NCBI GenBank assembly: GCA_965238025.1
Contig: OZ250162.1
Coordinates: 2,418,001 to 2,482,000 of the forward strand
DNA: 64,000 nt
Direction: 5' to 3'
Origin: Pelagihabitans sp965238025
Lineage (GTDB): Bacteria; Bacteroidota; Bacteroidia; Flavobacteriales; Flavobacteriaceae
The notes under the pieces are model-generated. The model was not told where the DNA came from, ran no database searches, and saw nothing but the letters and a program-made list of their open reading frames with translations. Shown piece by piece: positions 58,555 through 64,000 of this stretch (positions are counted from its first letter, which is position 1; the number at the start of each line of letters is the position of its first letter). A program made the position numbers and the translations under genes.

Positions 58555-61103
58555 ACAATCTTTCAAGCACTTCTAAAGCTACGACAGCTTGGCTGTTTAA
58601 AATGGCATGGCGCGATGGTAAGGCGAGTGGCAAACGCTTGTTGCTCTTTATTGCCTCGATTGTTTTGGGCATAGCCGCTGTAGTTTCAATTCAGTCGTTT
58701 AGTACAAACCTCGAAAATAATATAGCGCTTCAATCCAAGGAACTTATGGGGGCCGATTATCTTATAGATAGCAACCAGCCACCAAATGAACGTGTTGAGG
58801 CGATTATAGATTCTTTGGGAGGGGCAGATGGGCAGGAGGTAAGTTTTGCCTCAATGGCGGCATTTCCAAAGAGCGGTGCCAGTAAGTTGGTACGCATTCG
58901 GGGCATTAAAGGGGACTATCCTTTTTATGGGGAATTGGAAACCCGACCCAAAGCGGCAGCAGCAGAATACCAAACGACCAATGGGGCATTGGTAGATGCT
59001 ACGATTATGTTGCAGTTTGCTTTGAAAACCGGTGATAGTATCAAGGTGGGGGAGACCACTTTTCCTATTTTGGGGATTTTAAATTCCGCCCCGGGAAGTT
59101 CAGCAATGTCCTCATCGATCGCACCTACCGTAATACTGCCGTATGATATGATCCAGGGTACTGGGCTGTTGCAATTGGGTAGCAGAATAGGATACAACTT
59201 CTATTTTGTTGCAGATCCGGGAACCGATCTTAAAAAACTTGACGAAGTGGTAGACCCACTGCTCGACGCCGAGAATGCTGATTTGGATACGCATACCGCC
59301 ACCAGCGAGCGTATGGGGCGCAGATTCAATAATGTAGGGAAGTTTTTAAACCTTGTTGCCTTTATTGCCCTATTGCTTGGTTGTGTAGGTATTGCCAGTT
59401 CAGTACATATCTATATTAAGGAAAAATTGCGCGCCGTGGCGGTTCTCAAATGTCTGGGAGCCTCAAGAAAACAAAGCTTTTTGATCTACCTGATTCAAAT
59501 CGCAGGAATGGGATTGTTGGGTGGCGTAATAGGTACCCTACTGGGCCTTCTGCTACAACTATCCTTCCCTTTTATATTACAGGACTTTTTACCGTTTGAT
59601 GTAGTGGTAACCTTTAGTATGCAACCCGTGCTAATGGGATTGCTTTTGGGGGTTAGTATGTCCGTGCTTTTTGCATTAACACCTCTTTTGGGAACCTGGT
59701 ATGTATCGCCCTTACAGGTTTTACGCATACAAGAGAATTCTTCCCCACAATCAAAAAGAGCAGGTATTTTGGTCATGGCGGGTATCATGGTCTTTATTTT
59801 TTGTTTCTCTTTATGGCTTTTGGGGAACGTTCGTTATGCCGTAGGTTTCGTTCTCGGAATTATGGTAACATTTGGTGTGTTGACGGCAATAGCCAATTTA
59901 TTTATGTGGTTCATCAAAAGGTTCTTTCCTTCCTCTTGGGGTTTTATTGCACGCCAAAGTCTACTAAACTTGTTTAGGCCCAATAACCAGACTATGGTAT
60001 TGCTCTTGGCAATTGGAGTAGGCAGTTTTTTAATCAGCACCTTATATTTTACAAAGGATATTCTCCTTGCCAAGACCACATTGGAAGGTAGTGATCAAAG
60101 TCCGAATATTATCCTGCTCGATGTACAGACCGATCAACGGGAAGCGGTTGCCCAAAATATAGAATCAAAAGGATTGCTAACTATAGATAATATTCCGATC
60201 ATTACAATGCGGATGCACAGCATTAAAGGTCGACTAGTGAACGATATTCGAATGGACACGGTTTCCCGAATGAACCAATGGATCCTAAATCATGAATTTC
60301 GCACCACCTATAGGGATTCGCTTGTTCCGTCTGAGGAACTTGTTGATGGCGTATTTACGTCGGAAGCCCCCGAGAAAGGCCCCATTCCAATTTCCCTATC
60401 GGATAATGTGGCCCGTGATGCCATGGTTGTTATCGGTGACACGCTTGTTTTTAACATACAGGGTGTTCTAACAGAAACCGTGGTGGGAAGCATTCGTACT
60501 GTTGATTGGGGCCGTATGCGGCCGAACTTTAACATTGTTTTCCCAAAGGGAATTTTGGAAAACGCCCCCCAATTTCATGTATTGTCCACCAAGGCCCCCG
60601 ACGAAAAAGCATCGGCAAGCCTACAGAAGGAACTTGTTCGTAAATTCCCTAATGTTTCGGTACTTGATCTTCGCCAAATAATATCCGTGGTAGAAGAAAT
60701 TCTGGATAAGATTTCCTGGGTCATTAACTTTATGGCGTTGTTCAGTATCCTAACAGGAATTATTGTGCTGATCGGGTCGGTTAGGACCAGCAAATACCAA
60801 CGTATAAGGGAGAATGTTCTTTTGCGTACGCTAGGTGCCAAAAGCAAACAAATACTTAAGATTACGGCCTTGGAATACCTGTACCTAGGGATTTTGGGAA
60901 GCGCTATTGGTATTCTACTGTCATTGGCTGGCAGCCAATTGCTGGCGGTATTTGTTTTTAAAACAGCTTTTACGCCCTCTTGGGTTCCTTTTCTAATCCT
61001 TTTACCCGGCATAACGACCCTGGTGCTTTTAATTGGGTTGTTCAATAGCAGAAGTGTGCTCAATAGTCCTCCTTTGAAAGTATTGCGAAAAGAGAGCTCT
61101 TAG
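58551..61103 (+). CDS. FtsX-like permease (YbbP-like)
   Basis: The 850-residue membrane protein has an N-terminal helix (LLLFIASIVLGIAAVVSI), a large periplasmic domain (about 50-250), then two FtsX blocks, each with about three to four helices (LVAFIALLLGCVGIASSVHIYIKEKLRAVAVLKCLGASRKQ and the last block FMALFSILTGIIVLIGSVRTSKYQRIRENVLLRTLGAKSKQ). It is the membrane part of the ABC complex with the overlapping ATPase. Such YbbP-type proteins are thought to export or extract lipids or hydrophobic compounds; the substrate is unknown. Confidence 0.9.
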   Translation: MNNLSSTSKATTAWLFKMAWRDGKASGKRLLLFIASIVLGIAAVVSIQSFSTNLENNIALQSKELMGADYLIDSNQPPNERVEAIIDSLGGADGQEVSFASMAAFPKSGASKLVRIRGIKGDYPFYGELETRPKAAAAEYQTTNGALVDATIMLQFALKTGDSIKVGETTFPILGILNSAPGSSAMSSSIAPTVILPYDMIQGTGLLQLGSRIGYNFYFVADPGTDLKKLDEVVDPLLDAENADLDTHTATSERMGRRFNNVGKFLNLVAFIALLLGCVGIASSVHIYIKEKLRAVAVLKCLGASRKQSFLIYLIQIAGMGLLGGVIGTLLGLLLQLSFPFILQDFLPFDVVVTFSMQPVLMGLLLGVSMSVLFALTPLLGTWYVSPLQVLRIQENSSPQSKRAGILVMAGIMVFIFCFSLWLLGNVRYAVGFVLGIMVTFGVLTAIANLFMWFIKRFFPSSWGFIARQSLLNLFRPNNQTMVLLLAIGVGSFLISTLYFTKDILLAKTTLEGSDQSPNIILLDVQTDQREAVAQNIESKGLLTIDNIPIITMRMHSIKGRLVNDIRMDTVSRMNQWILNHEFRTTYRDSLVPSEELVDGVFTSEAPEKGPIPISLSDNVARDAMVVIGDTLVFNIQGVLTETVVGSIRTVDWGRMRPNFNIVFPKGILENAPQFHVLSTKAPDEKASASLQKELVRKFPNVSVLDLRQIISVVEEILDKISWVINFMALFSILTGIIVLIGSVRTSKYQRIRENVLLRTLGAKSKQILKITALEYLYLGILGSAIGILLSLAGSQLLAVFVFKTAFTPSWVPFLILLPGITTLVLLIGLFNSRSVLNSPPLKVLRKESS

Positions 61104-61277
61104 GACTGTAAAATAAGCAACTCTTTTTAGTATGTTTGTAGACTGACCTATTTATAAATGCCCCTATGAAGAAGAGGGAGCCAAACAAAGATATTTAACA
61201 GTCGATTCTGTAACATCCGGAATTTTATTAAGTCTTAAGTAAGAGAACAGTTTTATAATTAACCATAAATATTGAAA

Positions 61278-63326
61278 ATGAAAAAAGTAGTATGGGTAGC
61301 ATGTGCTATCTCCGCCCTTACCTTTTGTAGGGCACAGGAAAAACCAATAGGTGATGGGGACAGGTTGCCCGGAATCGTATTGGAGAACATGGATCAGCAA
61401 GTAAGTCCCAAGGAGGATTTTTACAACTTCGTAAACGGTACATGGATGAAGGAAACCGAGATCCCCGCCGATCGTTCTAGTTGGGGTGGTTTTTCGGTAT
61501 TGCGAAAGTCTACCGATAATGACGTTCTTGAGATATTGGCGAAGGCCAAGGCAAGTGGCAAATACACCTCAAACACAGACCAAGCAAAGGCACTGGCTAT
61601 TTTTGACACCAAACTGGATACGGTTGCACGTAACAAAGCCGGTTTGGCTCCATTGCAATCGGCTTTGGATGCCATCGCTGGTATCAAGGACCTGAACGAC
61701 CTGCAAACGGTTTTGGCCAAGAATGATGCCGTTTCGTCGCCTTTTTTAGGCCTTAATGTATTTGCAGATTTGAATAATAGTGCAATGAATGCTGTTTATC
61801 TAGGTACAGCTGGCCTTGGATTACCTGACAGGGATTTCTATTTGGAGCAGGATGAAAAATCAAAGGAAATTCGTGAAGAGTATAAAAAGCATATTTCAAG
61901 GATGTTACAGCGTTTGGGAGATAGCGAAACGCAAGCAACCACCGCAGCCGAAAAAATATTGGCCATGGAAACTGTTTTGGCAGAACCGCGACTTAACAAG
62001 GTAGAAAGGCGTGATGTGCGAAATTATAATAACCCAAGAAGTGTGGCCCAGGCAGATTCTTTATTGTCGGCAATTGATATGAACAAGTTGATAACCGATT
62101 TGGGAATTGAGAAAAAATTTGACACCTTGCTCGTAACTCAATTGAAGTATACCAAAGCCTTAGATAGCTTTTTACTCAAAACTCCTATTGAGGATATCAA
62201 GACCTTAATGCGATGGGATACCTTTAATAGCGCAGCTGGCAAACTTACTACGGACATCGACAAGGCCAATTGGTCATTTTACAGCAAATACCTTAGGGGC
62301 TCAGAGGAACAGCGCCCCGCCGATGAACGTGCTTTAGCTACCGTGAACCGTTCAGTAGGGGAGGCCTTGGGGCAGTTGTATGTAGATGCCAAGTTTCCAC
62401 CGGAAGCAAAGGCAAAGGCAGAAAAAATGATTGCAAACGTAATCGAGGCCTATAAAGAGCGTATTCAGAAATTAGATTGGATGGGTGCTGAAACAAAAGC
62501 AAAGGCCATTGAAAAACTGGACAAGTTTACCGTTAAGATCGCCTACCCGGATGAGTGGGAAGATTATTCCAAGATGCAAGTAGCTGCCGATAAATCGTAC
62601 TATGACAATAGTGCCGCAGTAAGCAAATGGCAAAGGGAGAAAAGTTATTCGGAAATCGGAGAGCCAGTTGATAAAAAGGAATGGGGTATGTCTCCACAAA
62701 CGGTAAATGCCTATTTCAACCCCTTGAACAATGAGATTGTTTTTCCCGCAGCAATTTTACAACCCCCATTCTATAACTATACGGCCGACGAGGCGGTCAA
62801 TTATGGCGGTATAGGCGCTGTTATCGGTCATGAGATTTCACATGCCTTTGATGATAGCGGTGCGCGTTTTGATGCAGATGGCAATGTAAAAAATTGGTGG
62901 ACAGAGGAAGACCTGAAGGCGTTTACCGAAAGAGGCGATGCCTTAGCCGCCCAATACGATGCTGTGCAAGTCTTGGATAGTGTTTATGTAAACGGAAAAT
63001 TCACCTTGGGTGAAAACATAGGCGATTTAGGCGGTGTCTTAGGTGCCTATGATGGTTTACAAAGATTCTTTAAAGAAAACGGAAGACCTGATGATATTGA
63101 TGGCTTTACCGCCGAGCAGCGCTTTTTTATGTCTTGGGCAACCGTATGGAGAACCAAATCCAGGGAAGAAGCCTTACGTACCCAAATAAAGACCGACCCA
63201 CATTCCCCGGGAATGATAAGGGCGATTCAACCTTTATTGAATATTCAGGCATTCTACGATGCTTTTGATATCAAGGAAGGCGATAAAATGTATTTACCAC
63301 CTGAAGAAAGGGTCAGTATCTGGTAA
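61278..63326 (+). CDS. M13-family (neprilysin-like) metallopeptidase
   Basis: The ATG at 61278 (MKKVVWVACAISALTFCRAQE) is preferred over an upstream TTG; the product has 682 residues with a signal peptide. The neprilysin motifs are present near the C-terminus: NAYFNPLNNEIVFPAAI, zinc-binding HEISHAFDDSG (first His about residue 518) and GENIGDLGG with the third zinc ligand. It cleaves oligopeptides outside the cytoplasm. The strong terminator after the stop ends the unit. Confidence 0.95.
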   Translation: MKKVVWVACAISALTFCRAQEKPIGDGDRLPGIVLENMDQQVSPKEDFYNFVNGTWMKETEIPADRSSWGGFSVLRKSTDNDVLEILAKAKASGKYTSNTDQAKALAIFDTKLDTVARNKAGLAPLQSALDAIAGIKDLNDLQTVLAKNDAVSSPFLGLNVFADLNNSAMNAVYLGTAGLGLPDRDFYLEQDEKSKEIREEYKKHISRMLQRLGDSETQATTAAEKILAMETVLAEPRLNKVERRDVRNYNNPRSVAQADSLLSAIDMNKLITDLGIEKKFDTLLVTQLKYTKALDSFLLKTPIEDIKTLMRWDTFNSAAGKLTTDIDKANWSFYSKYLRGSEEQRPADERALATVNRSVGEALGQLYVDAKFPPEAKAKAEKMIANVIEAYKERIQKLDWMGAETKAKAIEKLDKFTVKIAYPDEWEDYSKMQVAADKSYYDNSAAVSKWQREKSYSEIGEPVDKKEWGMSPQTVNAYFNPLNNEIVFPAAILQPPFYNYTADEAVNYGGIGAVIGHEISHAFDDSGARFDADGNVKNWWTEEDLKAFTERGDALAAQYDAVQVLDSVYVNGKFTLGENIGDLGGVLGAYDGLQRFFKENGRPDDIDGFTAEQRFFMSWATVWRTKSREEALRTQIKTDPHSPGMIRAIQPLLNIQAFYDAFDIKEGDKMYLPPEERVSIW

Positions 63327-63360
63327 AAACTAGATCAGCATTCTTTAGGAATGCCGATAA

Positions 63361-63408
63361 AAACCGATTGTCAGTCTTTTCAAATAGACTCGCAATCGGT
63401 TTTTTTAG
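63361..63408 (+). terminator. Terminator of the M13 peptidase gene
   Basis: A long stem with outer arms AAACCGATTG and CAATCGGTTT and an inner AGTCT/AGACT pair is followed by T residues, about 35 bases after the stop. Confidence 0.88.
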
Positions 63409-63458
63409 TGCCTAAATGAAGCATTTTGTAGTAAGGGCGCCATCTATTTTTGGGTTAA

Positions 63459-63624
63459 AATGCACCTTATTTCGGTGATCAGTTGAACGGTATAGGCGCC
63501 TTTATCGAAGGTTTTTTACACTTCGTCCGAATTTCTGCAACATACCGAAAATAAGGGGTTTTTGAACGAATGATACCATTTTCACGTCTGTTTGCGAGGT
63601 TATAATAATAACAAATCGCAAGTC
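63459..63624 (+). promoter_or_regulatory. Conserved leader/control region, copy B
   Basis: This stretch aligns with the region before the paralogous gene at 56827; blocks including CTTATTTCG, TGAACGGTATA, GGTTTTTTACACTTCGTCCG, GCAACATACCGAAAATA and GGTTTTTGAACGAAT occur in the same order with almost the same spacing. The last ~40 bases before the ATG diverge more than the upstream blocks. Confidence 0.7.
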
Positions 63625-63867
63625 ATGAAAAGTATTTTAACCATAGTATTCATCATCTTTTTAGGAGTGTTCGCACAAGCTAAAAATTCTCCTGTTGAAG
63701 TTAAGGTCGAGGCCCTAGCCAAAACTATCGTATTGGTAGCGGAAGTAGATGAAACTGTAATTGAAGAAAACACGCAGGAAGTGGCTCGTTTGTATCGTCG
63801 TACCAATTCTAGGGTAAGGAAAGCTCTTTCTTTTACAACAAAAAGAAACCGTTCGAAGATGGCTTAG
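63625..63867 (+). CDS. Small secreted protein, paralogue B (80 aa)
   Basis: The ATG at 63625 gives an 80-residue protein with a signal peptide (KSILTIVFIIFLGVFAQAK); an in-frame upstream codon is rejected because paralogue A begins at the equivalent ATG. The mature part keeps LYRRTNSRVRKALSFTTKRNRSKMA, almost the same basic tail as paralogue A, while the middle has diverged. Function unknown. Its control region is shared with paralogue A. Confidence 0.75.
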   Translation: MKSILTIVFIIFLGVFAQAKNSPVEVKVEALAKTIVLVAEVDETVIEENTQEVARLYRRTNSRVRKALSFTTKRNRSKMA

Positions 63868-63939
63868 TCTTTTGGATTTGATTTGATAATTCTTTTTTTG
63901 AGCTTCCATTAAACCTGGCCTCTATAAAACCTTTACTAT

Positions 63940-64000
63940 TTACCCATCAACTTTTTTAAACTCATGGTGGCAATCATAACAATAGTAGTTTTTTTTGATA
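63940..64000 (-). CDS. C-terminal fragment of a gene continuing beyond the window
   Basis: The minus frame from the edge to TAA at 63940-63942 encodes IKKNYYCYDCHHEFKKVDG. The CYDCHH motif could be a zinc-ribbon half or a heme-binding CxxCH, but only 19 residues are visible. A zinc-ribbon is more likely because it is close to the end of the protein and followed by charged residues. Confidence 0.45.
   Translation of the reverse strand, partial: IKKNYYCYDCHHEFKKVDG

Noticed and set aside
63940..64000. Cytochrome c end with a heme CxxCH motif
   Set aside because: The motif is ten residues from the C-terminus with no room for an axial methionine; a zinc ribbon is more plausible, but the fragment is too short to decide.
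1..64000. CRISPR arrays, tRNA or rRNA genes, transposases or prophage
   Set aside because: No regularly spaced repeats, cloverleaf-like or rRNA sequence, transposase motif or phage structural gene was seen by reading; tRNAscan and Infernal were not run.

Overview
The window looks like a chromosomal segment of a marine-type member of the Flavobacteriaceae (Bacteroidota), perhaps close to Maribacter, Zobellia or Arenibacter; the genus is a guess. Support comes from a tandem pair of type-B type IX secretion cargo proteins, a DUF3276/PurA-like protein, the long Bacteroidota form of NusB beside a DUF1573 lipoprotein and YajC, promoters of the Bacteroidota TAnnTTTG type, weak Shine-Dalgarno sequences, and many TTG/GTG starts. 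No tRNA, rRNA, CRISPR array, prophage, transposase or plasmid gene was seen. Most of the window is ordinary core genome.

Layout. 1-3.2 kb: the end of a cyclophilin-FKBP fusion, a cold-shock protein and two LVIVD-type lipoproteins. 3.3-11.9 kb: a DinB-like protein, GNAT, thioredoxin-like protein, bile-acid-type symporter, acyltransferase, M14 carboxypeptidase, DUF3276 and an MsbA-like exporter. 12-16.4 kb: nusB-DUF1573-yajC, a YdeI-like protein, pepT and a small secreted protein. 16.4-27.3 kb: pyrD, a LysE exporter, HMG-CoA lyase, a porin/FMN-binding/membrane-protein module, guaB, a thioredoxin-like protein, lysA, a Lon-N protein and sucC. 27.6-30.7 kb: small secreted protein, DUF1456 protein, tandem TerB-like proteins, hsp20, then a long AT-rich gap. 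30.7-39.8 kb: uvrB, the two type IX cargo proteins and an ABC exporter. 39.9-44.9 kb: a kinase-like orphan, MATE pump, PAP2 phosphatase and GT39 glycosyltransferase. 44.9-49.9 kb: deaminase, a DUF2911-meaB-GT2-flippase operon and galM. 50-52.7 kb: ECF sigma factor, probable anti-sigma factor and a secreted partner. 52.7-64 kb: msrA, an uncharacterised membrane/lipoprotein pair, DUF4349, a leaderless M23-like protein, a tesA/ybbA/ybbP-like cluster, an M13 peptidase and two copies of a small secreted protein gene.

The most interesting signals are regulatory. First, a palindrome with arms TTATTTA and TAAATAA nine bases apart occurs three times: twice bracketing the promoter of the porin gene and once immediately upstream of, and abutting, the promoter of the FMN-binding gene. 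This defines a small putative regulon for an extracytoplasmic flavin module. Second, two 80-residue secreted proteins 6.8 kb apart share not only sequence but about 167 bp of conserved upstream DNA, suggesting a duplicated transcription unit with its own control element. A 39-bp interrupted palindrome upstream of hsp20 and a kinase-like orphan at 39.9 kb also merit attention.
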